Below are positions 51,868 through 61,631 of a DNA stretch of 64,000 nucleotides, piece after piece. The stretch covers positions 744,001 through 808,000 of the forward strand of contig CAZILL010000002.1 in assembly GCA_964540105.1 (NCBI GenBank), written 5' to 3'. The position numbers and the translations under genes were made by a program. How positions within the stretch are numbered: position 1 is the stretch's first letter; each line of letters starts with the position of its first letter. The stretch is from DATKJY01 sp964540105 (GTDB taxonomy: Bacteria; Zixibacteria; MSB-5A5; GN15; FEB-12). The notes under the pieces were generated by a model. The model made no database searches and was not told the DNA's origin. It saw only the letters and a program-made list of their open reading frames with translations.

Positions 51868-53787
51868 ATGACGACCAAGACCGGTGATTTCAGTTCGCGC
51901 GTGATTCGTTGCGCAGTCTGCAAGATCGATCTCAAAGGGCGATTTGTTTTTGTCGACGATACCAGTGAGCAGCTCTTCGGCCATACAAAAGAGGATCTCT
52001 TCGGCAAGTTCTTTATCGATTTCGTCGATGAGGCCGACAAGGAGATCATCAGCCTCATTCTTCACAAGCGTAATCATTACGAATCATTCTTTGACAGCAC
52101 GCACATACGTTTCGTAGGCCCCGATCGCAAGCAGATTCACGCCGCTGTTATCATTTCTCTTAATTTCATCGCAGGTAATCCGGTCAACTTCCAGATCATC
52201 ATCAACACCGAGGTGCAGGCCGAGAAGAAGGAGCCGGTGTCCGTTGAACTACCGGAAATTGAATCACAGATTGCCGAGCTTCTCGACAGTGATTCGCTCG
52301 ATGACTGGAAGCGAGTCTGCGGATTGCTCTCTGATCTTAGTCAGGCGAGCTGGGTGTTGGTCTATCGCGTCACGCGAGGGGAGCTCGAACCTCTGGCCTG
52401 TAAATCACCGACCGAACCGGAAGCACTTGGATTCTCAGTGGCGCCCGAACTGGCTTCGCTTCACCGATGGGTGACCGAGAACGGGACCGAGTACGACTTC
52501 ACCGATCACGAGATGGTCCGCCTTGCGATCGAACGAGACGGAGTCGCCCCTAATGAGTATGTCAAGATGTTCTCTATAGGCCGTGATGAATCGCACTTGC
52601 TGAGATTGGTTTTCCCAGAGGCTCAGGATACGCAGCAGATACGGAGAACTCTTACTCGGGTGCAGCTCTTTGTTCGTCTGCTCGTGCGGCTACTCGCCAA
52701 ACCTGCGCCGCTCGCACGGGAAGACCGCCCGGCCATGACGGACAGAGACCTGTTCAAAGGGATGTGCGACGACTTGCAGATAGGGGTCTGTTTTGCGAAG
52801 TCATTGGGAACCGTGACCGATTGGAATATGGCCTTTGCCACGATGCTGAGCAGTCCCGAAAACGGCGAAACGCTAAATGACATTGTCGAGAGTTTGAAAG
52901 AACGAAATCGACCTGAGATTGTGAACGGACTCCTCGATTATCTCCTGCTTTCGCCGGGACGAACACGCGCAATTTCTGCCACCTCGGACATTGTCCTTCC
53001 GGACGGCGAAACAGTTCGCGTAACGCTGCGACAACAAGCGGACTCCATCGCCGATGATGGGCTCCAGATGATTCTCATGCCCCTCTTTTCAGCCAGCGAT
53101 GACAAGGCCCTGAGGGAGATGAGCAGCGCCGGGTTCTCATCAATTCTGACGGAATTGCAGTCGCCGTTGATGGCGGCTACAAGGATAGCCGAGAAACTTG
53201 GCCACGAGTTCTTCAACCAGCTTGGTCGGGATGGGAATCTGTACCTGCAATCGCTCGGCGAAAAGATGGATAGACTGCTCGGAATGCTTAGCGATCTTTC
53301 GAGCATGGTTACCTTGCTGAACGAAACCGAGAACGTTCAGATCATCGATCTCAATCTGCTGACTGCCCGAGCAATTGTGGAAGTCACCAGTTTGCATCCA
53401 ACCCTTCCGATTCGAGTGCATTATCATGATTTGCCGAAAATAGCGACACATCCTCGAAAACTTGCAACCGTACTGCGGTTGGTTCTCTCGAACTCTGTCC
53501 GTTTCGCTGAAGAGAAGGGGGCTGACGTGACGATCAGCGCCGAGTTGACGAGCGAATCATGTGTGTTATCCGTGGCGGATACCGGTCCCGGAATTCCCGC
53601 CAAGTATCTCTCGAAAGTCACAGATTTCTTCTATCGTGTTCCCGATCCAAGAGTTCAGACCATTCCCGGCCGCGGCACCGGTCTGGCCATCGCGCACCAG
53701 CTGCTGGTTGCGATAGGGGGAGGCTTGGGGGTGATCTCCAAGGCCGGCCGCGGAACGACTGTTCGTGTAACGGTGCCAATCGTTTAG
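51868..53787 (+). CDS. PAS-containing histidine-kinase-like protein without the H-box histidine
   Basis: A 639-residue cytoplasmic protein. A PAS domain lies at about 10-110 (FVFVDDTSEQLFGHTKEDLFGK), a GAF-like stretch at 140-270, a second PAS at about 295-390, a DHp-like helix pair at 415-500 and a HATPase at 520-639 (LVLSNSVRFA N-box, VADTGPGIP G1, GRGTGLAIA G2). In the DHp helix the usual SHELRTPL is LTELQSPL: the phospho-accepting His is Thr428. ATP binding may remain, but autophosphorylation is unlikely. No response regulator gene is adjacent. Start at ATG 51868; an upstream frame overlaps the subtilase end. Confidence 0.75.
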   Translation: MTTKTGDFSSRVIRCAVCKIDLKGRFVFVDDTSEQLFGHTKEDLFGKFFIDFVDEADKEIISLILHKRNHYESFFDSTHIRFVGPDRKQIHAAVIISLNFIAGNPVNFQIIINTEVQAEKKEPVSVELPEIESQIAELLDSDSLDDWKRVCGLLSDLSQASWVLVYRVTRGELEPLACKSPTEPEALGFSVAPELASLHRWVTENGTEYDFTDHEMVRLAIERDGVAPNEYVKMFSIGRDESHLLRLVFPEAQDTQQIRRTLTRVQLFVRLLVRLLAKPAPLAREDRPAMTDRDLFKGMCDDLQIGVCFAKSLGTVTDWNMAFATMLSSPENGETLNDIVESLKERNRPEIVNGLLDYLLLSPGRTRAISATSDIVLPDGETVRVTLRQQADSIADDGLQMILMPLFSASDDKALREMSSAGFSSILTELQSPLMAATRIAEKLGHEFFNQLGRDGNLYLQSLGEKMDRLLGMLSDLSSMVTLLNETENVQIIDLNLLTARAIVEVTSLHPTLPIRVHYHDLPKIATHPRKLATVLRLVLSNSVRFAEEKGADVTISAELTSESCVLSVADTGPGIPAKYLSKVTDFFYRVPDPRVQTIPGRGTGLAIAHQLLVAIGGGLGVISKAGRGTTVRVTVPIV

Positions 53788-53872
53788 CCTTGCCTTTGGT
53801 CGGTGTCCCGAGAATATCGGTTGACAATCGCCCTGTTCTCCCTTTTTTTGGCAACTTCGATAAGGACAGGTT

Positions 53873-54751
53873 ATGATGAATTCGATGACCGGTTTCGGTC
53901 GAGCTGAACTATCGACGAAACTGGGACTACTTACGGCGGAAACATCCAGTGTCAACAACCGCTTTCTCGACCTGACAGTCAGGTTGCCGCGGCAGTATGC
54001 TGCGTTGGAAGTGAAAGTGCGCGAGTTGGTTGCCGAGTATGCACAGCGCGGCCAAGTGACTGTTAATGTAGGTTTGGAAGAATCAGCTGACACTCCGGAT
54101 CGTTACCACATTAATGAGGCGGCCGTTCGGGCATATGTCAAACAGATGCGCGCGCTCCAGAAGGAGCTCAGGCTGACCGGCGAAATTCGCATCAGCGACC
54201 TGCTTATTCTTCCCGATGTGGCCAAGCCTGATCGCGAGCGGCTGGACCTTGATGAAGCTTGGCGCGGGATCGAGAAAGTGATTCGAAAAGCCATGACGGC
54301 CCTGGTCGCGATGCGCCATAAAGAAGGACGGGCCATGGCGGCGGATATGCAGCGACGCCTGGAGGCGATGGCTAAGGTGATTGCGCAAATCCAGAAGAAG
54401 ACGGTCAACTCAGTTGACGTCTATCGTCGGAAATTGGCCGAGCGAATCGCTGAACTCCTCGATCCACCCCAGCGGAACGGCTTGAGGCTGGAGGAGGAAG
54501 TCGCGATTTTTGCCAGCCGCACCGACATCAGCGAAGAATGTACCCGCTTCCTTAGCCATATCGAGCAGTATCATGAAGCGCTTCGCCTGAAGGAGCCGGT
54601 CGGCAAGCGACTCAATTTCATTCAGCAGGAAATGAACCGCGAGGCGAATACCATCGGTTCCAAATGCTCCGATTTCAATATCACTTCTCTGGTGATCTCG
54701 CTGAAGGAGGAAGTAGAAAAACTTCGCGAGATGGCTCAGAATGTCGAGTAG
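53873..54751 (+). CDS. YicC/YloC-family endoribonuclease
   Basis: A 292-residue protein with MNSMTGFGRAEL at the start, VNNRFLDLTVRLP, and the C-terminal EVAIFASRTDISEECTRFLSHIEQY ... GKRLNFIQQEMNREANTIGSKC block typical of YicC. The E. coli member is an endoribonuclease that helps RNA turnover. AAGGACAGG precedes tandem ATGs at 53873 and 53876. It overlaps gmk by 11 bases, a classic YicC-gmk-rpoZ arrangement. Confidence 0.94.
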   Translation: MMNSMTGFGRAELSTKLGLLTAETSSVNNRFLDLTVRLPRQYAALEVKVRELVAEYAQRGQVTVNVGLEESADTPDRYHINEAAVRAYVKQMRALQKELRLTGEIRISDLLILPDVAKPDRERLDLDEAWRGIEKVIRKAMTALVAMRHKEGRAMAADMQRRLEAMAKVIAQIQKKTVNSVDVYRRKLAERIAELLDPPQRNGLRLEEEVAIFASRTDISEECTRFLSHIEQYHEALRLKEPVGKRLNFIQQEMNREANTIGSKCSDFNITSLVISLKEEVEKLREMAQNVE

Positions 54752-55394
54752 CAGGACACCGCAGCTTCCCATGGTTCTGACTCGCCCGGGCACATTGGTC
54801 ATCATTTCGTCTCCGTCCGGCGGGGGAAAGACGTCGATCTGCCGAAAACTCCTCTCGCGAGCTCGACGACGCCAGGGTTGGACATTTTCGGTTTCATACA
54901 CCACACGCTCCAAGCGCGTGGGAGAACGGGATGGGCGCGAGTATGTTTTTGTCAGTGATAACGAATTTGCTCGACTGGTCGGAAGGGACTTCTTTACGGA
55001 ACATTGTCGCGTTCACTTGTACAACTACGGGACTCCCCGAAGGCCGCTCGAGACAGTGCGAAAGCGCGGAGGGGTGATGCTGCTTGACGTTGATGTTCAC
55101 GGAGCTCTGCGTATTAAGCGGGAGTATCCTGAGGCCATCACGATTTTTGTCCTGCCCCCATCTGTTGGGGCTCTGCGCGAACGTCTTCGTCAACGCGGGA
55201 CCGAAACACCTGAACAGCTTCGAGTGCGGTTTGAGAACGCGAGAGGGGAGATGAAACTGTATCACCGGTTTGATTATGTCGTTGTCAATCAAGATCTTGA
55301 TACAGCTGTGCAGGATGTACTCAGCATCGTGCGGGCGCATCACACACGCCGACAGAACATCCGCAAGGAACAAATACAGAAGATCATAGGTTAA
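54741..55394 (+). CDS. gmk: Guanylate kinase
   Basis: A 217-residue GMP kinase. P-loop SSPSGGGKTS at about residues 23-32, the GMP-binding YTTRSKRVGERDGREYVFV segment, and LLDVDVHGALRIK are intact. The start at 54741 overlaps yicC; a shorter start at 54771 is also possible. Makes GDP for nucleotide and signalling pools. Confidence 0.97.
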   Translation: MSSSRTPQLPMVLTRPGTLVIISSPSGGGKTSICRKLLSRARRRQGWTFSVSYTTRSKRVGERDGREYVFVSDNEFARLVGRDFFTEHCRVHLYNYGTPRRPLETVRKRGGVMLLDVDVHGALRIKREYPEAITIFVLPPSVGALRERLRQRGTETPEQLRVRFENARGEMKLYHRFDYVVVNQDLDTAVQDVLSIVRAHHTRRQNIRKEQIQKIIG

Positions 55395-55422
55395 GTCTGT
55401 TGCTTACAGAGAGGAGCACTGA

Positions 55423-55650
55423 GTGAAGTTACTGAACATTGAAAATGTCGACAAGATGACAACGAATCGTTACGAGGCTGTGATTGTCGCCGCCCAGCAT
55501 GCGCGTCACCTTAACTCGCAGCGGCTAATCCGCCTGGCGCAGATGCAAGAGGGGAGCACGGTCGACATCGAAGCGCGCAAGATCACTATCGTCGCATTGA
55601 GAGATCTTGTTGAGGGTAAGGTAAAGTTTGAGCGTTCCGATACGATGTAA
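55423..55650 (+). CDS. rpoZ: RNA polymerase omega subunit
   Basis: A 75-residue omega subunit with the conserved helix NRYEAVIVAAQHARHLN (omega 'NRF..V...A..AR..N' motif). GTG start with AGAGGAGC upstream. Location between gmk and topA fits the usual order. Promotes polymerase assembly. Confidence 0.93.
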   Translation: MKLLNIENVDKMTTNRYEAVIVAAQHARHLNSQRLIRLAQMQEGSTVDIEARKITIVALRDLVEGKVKFERSDTM

Positions 55651-55689
55651 TAACATAATAGCATGCTAACTCAACAGTAGGAACAGCTC

Positions 55690-57975
55690 ATGTCCAAGAA
55701 TCTGCTCATTGTCGAGTCCCCCGCGAAGTCCCGCACTTTGACCCGCTTTCTGGGCGGGGACTTTGAGGTCCTCTCCACAATTGGTCATCTGGTCGATCTC
55801 CCCAAGTCCAAACTGGGCGTTGATGTCAAGAACGATTATGCCCCGGATTACATTGTGATCAAGGGGAAAGAGAAGGTTCTGGCCGAGCTGAAGAAAGCTG
55901 CGAAGAAGGCAAGCAAGGTTTACCTGGCTCCCGACCCGGATCGTGAAGGAGAGGCAATCGCCTGGCATGTTGCCAACAGCCTCAAGGGGAGCAAGACCTC
56001 GTGCGTCCGTGTGACCTTCAATGAAATCACCAAATCGGCAGTGACCGAGGCGATCAAGCATCCCCGCGAAATCGACCTTAATCTCGTCAACGCCCAGCAA
56101 GCTCGACGTGTGCTCGATCGTCTCGTAGGCTACATGGTTTCCCCGTTCTTGTGGAAGACAGTGGCGCGCAATCTCTCGGCTGGTCGAGTACAATCGGTTG
56201 CGTTGCGACTGGTGTGTGAACGCGAAGAAGAAATAGCCAAGTTCATTTCGGAAGAGTATTGGCAGATTACCGCGCTGCTGGCGGCGCGCAAGAAAGAGAA
56301 GTTCTCGGCCCAGCTTTTCAAGACTGGCGATCAGACCGTTGTAAGAGGCGGCGAGGATGGGCCGAAGAAGATCGTCATCAGGACGAAAGACGAAGCCGAC
56401 AAGATTCTCGCCGATCTTGGGAAATCCGAGTATGTCGTCTCGCAGATAAAGAAATCGGAAAAGACACGCCGTCCGGCCGCCCCGTTCATAACCTCGACGC
56501 TCCAGCAGGAAGCGGCCAAAGCATACAGCTTTTCGCCAAAACTCACGATGTCAATCGCTCAGCATCTCTACGAAGGGATCGAGTTTGGCAAGGAGGGTCC
56601 GACGGGTCTGATTACCTACATGAGAACGGACTCGACCCGCGTCTCCGAGGAGGCCCTGGCCAGTGTGCGCGGGTATGTGAAGAAAACCTACGGTGACAAA
56701 TATCTACCCGAAAAGCCAAATCAATACGGCCGGGCGAAATCCGCCCAGGATGCGCACGAGGCCATCCGCCCCACGTACATGGAATTCGAACCGGAAAAGG
56801 TCAAGAAGTACCTTTCGGCCCAGCAGTACAAGCTGTATATGCTCATCTGGAATCGATTCGTAGCTTCGCAGATGACCAACGCGGAATATGATGTGGAAAC
56901 GGTCGACATCGAGGCCGGTTACTACCTGCTTCGCGCCAATGCACAGACGCTTCGATTTGACGGATTCCTGCGCATCTATCACGAAGAGAAAGAGCCCGAC
57001 GAAAACGGGAACGGCGAGAATGGACTTCAGTCACTTCCGCCCCTGAAGGAAGGGGAGACGCTGACGCTCGTTGAGCTAACCCCGAACCAGTCCTTCACAC
57101 GCCCCCCCGCTCGCTATTCGGAAGCGATGTTGGTGAAACGGATGGAGGCCGATGGCATCGGACGCCCGTCGACTTATGCCAGCATCATTTCGACGATCAA
57201 GGATCGAAAGTATGTCGAACTGAAAGAGCGCAAGCTGTTTCCCACCGATCTGGGAGTGGCTGTGAATAAGATCCTGGTGGAGAATTTCCCGAGTCTGTTC
57301 AACGTCGCCTTCACCGCCACCATGGAAAAAGAGCTCGATCTGGTTGAGGACGGGACCGACGACTGGGTGAAAGTTGTGGGGGACTTCTACAAGCCGTTCA
57401 GTGCGACGATCAAGAGTCTTGAAGGGAAGCACGAAGATATCAAGATGGCGCTTACCGAAGTGACTGATATCGATTGTGAGAAATGCGGTTCACCGATGGT
57501 CATAAAGTGGGGTCGCAACGGGCGATTCCTCGCCTGTTCGGCGTACCCGGACTGCAAGAGTACTCGACCCCTGCCGGAAGAAGAAGAGAAGAGCAAGACC
57601 GATCAAAAGTGCGAGAAGTGCGGCTCCGCCATGGTCATTAAGAGCGGTCGGTTTGGGCGCTTTATGGCCTGTTCGGGATACCCCGAATGCAAGAACACAA
57701 AGCCAATTACGCTCGGGATCGCATGTCCGAAGGATGGTTGCGATGGACAACTTCAGGAGAAGCAGACCAAGGGGCGCAGATTGTTCTACGGTTGTAGCAA
57801 GTACCCCAAGTGTGATTTCGCCAGCTGGGATCGACCGGTTAATCAACCCTGCCCAGTTTGCCAGCATGCCTACCTAGTGCAGAAAACTTCCAAGGCTAAA
57901 GGGGAGTTCTTTCGCTGTCCCCAGTGCGGGCATGAGGTAGCCGAAGAGACGGCTGAAAAGAAGCCGGTGGCGTAA
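55690..57975 (+). CDS. topA: DNA topoisomerase I (type IA)
   Basis: A 761-residue enzyme that relaxes negative supercoils. The TOPRIM domain (LLIVESPAKSRTLTRFLG ... PDPDREGEAIAWH) and the active-site Tyr (GLITYMRTDSTR) are intact. The C-terminus has four zinc ribbons: CEKCG...CSAYPDC, CEKCG...CSGYPEC, CPKDGC...CSKYPKC and CPVC...CPQC. Four fingers is a common count for the group. Confidence 0.97.
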   Translation: MSKNLLIVESPAKSRTLTRFLGGDFEVLSTIGHLVDLPKSKLGVDVKNDYAPDYIVIKGKEKVLAELKKAAKKASKVYLAPDPDREGEAIAWHVANSLKGSKTSCVRVTFNEITKSAVTEAIKHPREIDLNLVNAQQARRVLDRLVGYMVSPFLWKTVARNLSAGRVQSVALRLVCEREEEIAKFISEEYWQITALLAARKKEKFSAQLFKTGDQTVVRGGEDGPKKIVIRTKDEADKILADLGKSEYVVSQIKKSEKTRRPAAPFITSTLQQEAAKAYSFSPKLTMSIAQHLYEGIEFGKEGPTGLITYMRTDSTRVSEEALASVRGYVKKTYGDKYLPEKPNQYGRAKSAQDAHEAIRPTYMEFEPEKVKKYLSAQQYKLYMLIWNRFVASQMTNAEYDVETVDIEAGYYLLRANAQTLRFDGFLRIYHEEKEPDENGNGENGLQSLPPLKEGETLTLVELTPNQSFTRPPARYSEAMLVKRMEADGIGRPSTYASIISTIKDRKYVELKERKLFPTDLGVAVNKILVENFPSLFNVAFTATMEKELDLVEDGTDDWVKVVGDFYKPFSATIKSLEGKHEDIKMALTEVTDIDCEKCGSPMVIKWGRNGRFLACSAYPDCKSTRPLPEEEEKSKTDQKCEKCGSAMVIKSGRFGRFMACSGYPECKNTKPITLGIACPKDGCDGQLQEKQTKGRRLFYGCSKYPKCDFASWDRPVNQPCPVCQHAYLVQKTSKAKGEFFRCPQCGHEVAEETAEKKPVA

Positions 57976-58144
57976 GCCGAACATCAATCTACGAATCTCA
58001 GTTTGAGCGCACGGGCCAAGTCACAGCTGACCTGGCCTTGTTGGTTTCGCACTAGTCTCGCTGCCAGGAGCACTGAATTACCGTCGGGCTAGAGGCTCAA
58101 AACCGTTTGTTGACCCTGCCCCTTGTTTTGGATACTTTCGAGCA

Positions 58145-59059
58145 ATGTTTCAGAAGCATCTAAACGGATTCCTTGAGGATCTGACGACCAAGAAGAAGCG
58201 ATCGAGCCGAACGGTTGAAGCGTATCGACGGGACCTCACCCCATGGTTTCAATTCTTGGAACAGCAACACGGTTTGCTCCCCGGATCGATCAAGAACGAC
58301 CCCTTGTTCCTGCGCTTGTACCTGCAGAGACGCATGGACGAAAGGGTGTCGAATCGGAGTCTGGCGCGCTTTCTCTGCGCCTTGTCCGGTTTTCAGAAAT
58401 TCGTCGCGGCCAAGACACGGTCACGAGAGTATCTTTTCAAGATTCCAAAGATCAAATACACGAGTAAGCTTCCGGCCTTTGTGTCTCAGCATCAAGCTGC
58501 CCACTTGTTTGAAGGCGCAAAGGGGAGTGCTGACAACGATGGTTACATCCAGTGGCGCGACTACATTATGGTAGCTCTCCTATATGTAACCGGTCTGCGT
58601 CGGGAGGAGCTGTCGCGCGTCAAAGTGAGCGATATTGATTCTGCGCGAGGTCTCATTACCACAGTGGGAAAAGGGAACAAGCAGCGGGTTGTTCCGGTCG
58701 GGGAGACAACTCTGGAGGAGCTCAAGGGGTATCTTGAGAAACGTGCGAGCTATAGCGTTCTGACCGGTTCACAGTCACCAATGTTGCTGCTCAATCGGGA
58801 CGGATCGGCCCTGTCCATTCGGTCAATCGACCGACGCGTAAAGCAGTTTGCTCAGGGGGTCGGCATGACATTCACCCCCCACACGCTGCGGCATTCGTTT
58901 GCTACGCATCTGCTCGAAAATGGTGCAGACCTGATGCTGATCAAGGAAATCCTTGGGCATGCATCGCTGTCGACCACTCAGAAATACACCCATGTCACGG
59001 CCGAGGCGATGAAGCGCGTCTACCAGACTGCACACCCACGCTCCGGACTCAAGAAATGA
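58145..59059 (+). CDS. xerC: Tyrosine recombinase XerC
   Basis: A 304-residue tyrosine recombinase that resolves chromosome dimers at dif. The SAM-like N-terminal domain and the catalytic set are visible: Arg in TGLRREEL, Lys in GKGNKQR, H-x-x-R in HTLRHSFATHLL, His in LGHASLSTTQKYTHV and its Tyr. It sits between topA and hslV, the usual place for a housekeeping Xer rather than a mobile integrase. A TTGACC / GATACT pair at about 58110-58136 may be a weak promoter. Confidence 0.92.
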   Translation: MFQKHLNGFLEDLTTKKKRSSRTVEAYRRDLTPWFQFLEQQHGLLPGSIKNDPLFLRLYLQRRMDERVSNRSLARFLCALSGFQKFVAAKTRSREYLFKIPKIKYTSKLPAFVSQHQAAHLFEGAKGSADNDGYIQWRDYIMVALLYVTGLRREELSRVKVSDIDSARGLITTVGKGNKQRVVPVGETTLEELKGYLEKRASYSVLTGSQSPMLLLNRDGSALSIRSIDRRVKQFAQGVGMTFTPHTLRHSFATHLLENGADLMLIKEILGHASLSTTQKYTHVTAEAMKRVYQTAHPRSGLKK

Positions 59060-59069
59060 CGAGGAGACG

Positions 59070-59606
59070 ATGAAACTTCATGCCACCACCATTGTCGGGC
59101 TGATCCATAACGGCAAAGCGGCCATGGCCGGAGACGGTCAGGTGACCTTTGACGACACGATCCTGAAAGCGAAGGCGGTGAAGATTCGCAAGATGCGCGA
59201 TGGCGCCATATTGGTTGGCTTTGCCGGAGCCGCGGCTGACGCACTGGCGCTTTTCGAATTGTTCGAGAAGAAGATCGAAGAGTTTTCGGGGAACCTGGCC
59301 AAAGCTTCAGTCGAACTGGCCAAGGAATGGCGAACCGACAAAACCCTCCAGAAGCTCGAAGCGGTGATCGCGGTCACCGACAAAGAACATATTTTCCTGA
59401 TCAGCGGCAACGGCGACGTGGTCGAGCCAGACGACGGCATTGTCGCCATCGGTTCCGGCGGATCGTATGCCCTGGCGGCGGCGCGCGCGCTGATCTTTGC
59501 CAACCCCAAACTGACCGCCGACAAGATCGCCCACAAAGCGCTCGAAATTGCGGCCGACATCTGCGTCTTTACCAACAAGAACATCAAGGTGGAAATGATC
59601 AAATGA
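59070..59606 (+). CDS. hslV: ATP-dependent protease subunit HslV (ClpQ)
   Basis: A 178-residue proteasome-like peptidase. The N-terminus MKLHATTIVGL must lose five residues to expose the catalytic Thr (HA-T-T), as in bacterial homologues. GDGQVTF, GFAGAAADALALFE and ISGNGDVVEPDD are conserved. AGGAGA precedes the ATG. It overlaps hslU by four bases (ATGA). Confidence 0.97.
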   Translation: MKLHATTIVGLIHNGKAAMAGDGQVTFDDTILKAKAVKIRKMRDGAILVGFAGAAADALALFELFEKKIEEFSGNLAKASVELAKEWRTDKTLQKLEAVIAVTDKEHIFLISGNGDVVEPDDGIVAIGSGGSYALAAARALIFANPKLTADKIAHKALEIAADICVFTNKNIKVEMIK

Positions 59607-60952
59607 AGAATGGCTACCCTACTCCGCGTGAGATAGTCGAGCATCTGGATAAACATATCATCGGTCAGGAACGCGCCAAGAAATCAGTGGCGATCGCGCT
59701 GCGCAACCGATGGCGACGGCAGAATGCGCCGGAAGAACTGCGCGCCGAGATTATGCCCAACAACATCATCATGATCGGTCCCACCGGTGTCGGGAAGACC
59801 GAGATCGCGCGGCGACTGGCCGATATGGCGCGGGCTCCATTTCTCAAAGTTGAGGCCTCGAAGTTCACTGAAGTTGGCTACGTCGGCCGGGATGTCGAGT
59901 CAATGGTTCGTGATCTGGTCGATATCGCGGTCAACATGGTGAAGATCGAGAAGTCGAAGGATGTGAGCGAAAAGGCGGCGAACGCCACTGAGCAGCGCCT
60001 GCTTGATTTGTTGCTTGGAAGCGCTCCCCGCGATGACGCGTCGTCTGAGAATGTAGTATCATCCGCCGAAGTTAGTCCAACGACCCGCGAGAAGTTTGCC
60101 CAGAAGTTATTCGAAGGAAAGCTCGACGACCGTGAGGTGGAGGTCGACGCCCCCCAAAGTCAATTTCCGGTCGTGGAGATCTTCTCACCGATGGGTATGG
60201 AAGAGCTGGGGGTGAATGTGCAGGAGCTGTTCTCTGGCCTGATTCCCAAGAAGACCAAGCGGCGCAAGATGTCGGTTCGTGAAGCGCGCAAGTTCGTCAT
60301 GAACGAGGAATTGAACAAATTGATGAACATGGATGAGGTCGTGTCAATGGCGCTCGATCGCGTTCAGGAGACCGGCATCATCTTTATCGATGAGATCGAC
60401 AAGATCGTTGGAGACGACTCGAAGACCGGCCCCGATGTCAGCCGCGAAGGGGTTCAGCGCGATATCCTGCCAATTGTCGAAGGGTCGGGGGTCATGACCA
60501 AGTACGGAATGGTCAATACCGATCATGTTCTGTTCATCGCGGCGGGCGCGTTCCACGCCAGCAAGCCTTCCGACCTCATACCTGAACTTCAAGGGCGTTT
60601 CCCGATCAGGGTGGAGTTGGATTTGCTAACGGGAAAGGACTTCGAGAGGATTCTGGTCGAACCCAAGGCGGCGCTTGTGAAGCAGTACCAGGCACTCCTG
60701 AAAGCTGAGGGTATTGACCTGGAGTTCACCCCCGACTCGATCCGGAAGATCGCCCACATGGCGGAACGGGTGAACACGGAATCGGAAAACATCGGGGCGC
60801 GACGACTGCATACGGTGATGACCACTCTTCTTGAGGACCTCCTGTTCGAGCCTCCGGCACGGAAAAAGAAAGTCACCATAACCGCCGCGATCGTAGAGAA
60901 GCGGCTCTCGTCGATTATTGAAAACGAGGACCTGAGTCGGTATATCCTCTAG
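59603..60952 (+). CDS. hslU: ATP-dependent protease ATPase subunit HslU (ClpY)
   Basis: A 449-residue AAA+ unfoldase. The ATG at 59603 lies on the hslV stop; the open frame extends further upstream, but there it only shadows hslV. Walker A is GPTGVGKT (residues 59-66), Walker B is IIFIDEIDKI, and the pore loop GYVGRDVESMVRDLV follows. The last residues RYIL form the C-terminal tail that docks on HslV. Full length. Confidence 0.97.
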   Translation: MKNGYPTPREIVEHLDKHIIGQERAKKSVAIALRNRWRRQNAPEELRAEIMPNNIIMIGPTGVGKTEIARRLADMARAPFLKVEASKFTEVGYVGRDVESMVRDLVDIAVNMVKIEKSKDVSEKAANATEQRLLDLLLGSAPRDDASSENVVSSAEVSPTTREKFAQKLFEGKLDDREVEVDAPQSQFPVVEIFSPMGMEELGVNVQELFSGLIPKKTKRRKMSVREARKFVMNEELNKLMNMDEVVSMALDRVQETGIIFIDEIDKIVGDDSKTGPDVSREGVQRDILPIVEGSGVMTKYGMVNTDHVLFIAAGAFHASKPSDLIPELQGRFPIRVELDLLTGKDFERILVEPKAALVKQYQALLKAEGIDLEFTPDSIRKIAHMAERVNTESENIGARRLHTVMTTLLEDLLFEPPARKKKVTITAAIVEKRLSSIIENEDLSRYIL

Positions 60953-60956
60953 CGTC

Positions 60957-61631
60957 CTATACCTGGTAGACGCGGATATCCCCGATGAAATTATTCGTGG
61001 CGATATAGAGTTTGGATTCAGAACTGGCGTAATTGTCGGTCTGGCTATCAAAGTTATTCCCGAAACCTGACGTGCGTTTTCCGAGCACATCGACATCACC
61101 GGCAAACCCTGAGCAGTGGACATAGACCGCCATTGCCTGCGGCACGAAAATCTGGACGTCACCGACAAAACTCGATATGATCAGCCGATTAAGGCCGGTC
61201 TCAAGTTTCGCCCCGCGCAGATTGACCTGGAGGTCACCGACAAACATTGAGACCTCGGCGTTCTGCAACGAAATATTGTTGCAGTCGATATACATGTCGC
61301 CGATGAATTTGCTGTATTTGACCTTGCTCCCTTCAAGATGGGGGGGCGTGGCGGTCCAGGTCTGATCGAACACAGCTGGGTCCGGTCCTGTTGGGGCGTT
61401 GGTTGTCGCACCGTGAAATACTCCCGGATCGGCGGTTCCGCTGTGTACCGTGTACTGAAAATGCGCGCCCGCGTGTTCCCGCGAGCGGCGGCGATAAATC
61501 AGCCAGATGCCTGTGGAAAGAAGAATAAGAGGGGCAATAAACGAACTGACGTGGATGTGAAGGCTGTTAAGGAGCAGGAGCACTCCGATGATAATGAGGA
61601 TCACTCCTCCCAGACTGACTTTGCCTCGCAT
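60957..61631 (-). CDS. LiaF-like membrane protein with DUF2154/LiaF C-terminal domain
   Basis: A 224-residue protein with two N-terminal transmembrane helices (about 7-25 and 29-46) and a beta-rich C-terminal domain of repeats (SKFIGDMYIDCNNISLQNAEVSMFVGDLQVNLRGAKLETGLNRLIISSFVGDVQIFVP) as in the cell-wall-active antibiotics response protein LiaF/YvqF. LiaF restrains an envelope-stress two-component system in Gram-positives; the job here is unknown. It converges on hslU with a gap of four bases. Confidence 0.82.
   Translation of the reverse strand: MRGKVSLGGVILIIIGVLLLLNSLHIHVSSFIAPLILLSTGIWLIYRRRSREHAGAHFQYTVHSGTADPGVFHGATTNAPTGPDPAVFDQTWTATPPHLEGSKVKYSKFIGDMYIDCNNISLQNAEVSMFVGDLQVNLRGAKLETGLNRLIISSFVGDVQIFVPQAMAVYVHCSGFAGDVDVLGKRTSGFGNNFDSQTDNYASSESKLYIATNNFIGDIRVYQV

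Noticed and set aside
53821..53850. TTGACA and T-rich stretch before yicC as a promoter
   Set aside because: A -35-like box is present but no -10 box at a fitting distance.
58145..59059. Tyrosine recombinase as the island integrase
   Set aside because: It lies 40 kb from the tRNA fragment, within the topA-xerC-hslVU order of a housekeeping locus, and has XerC features.
59327..59602. Long upstream extension of the hslU reading frame
   Set aside because: It only shadows hslV in another frame. The ATG at 59603 overlaps the hslV stop and starts the usual HslU N-terminus.
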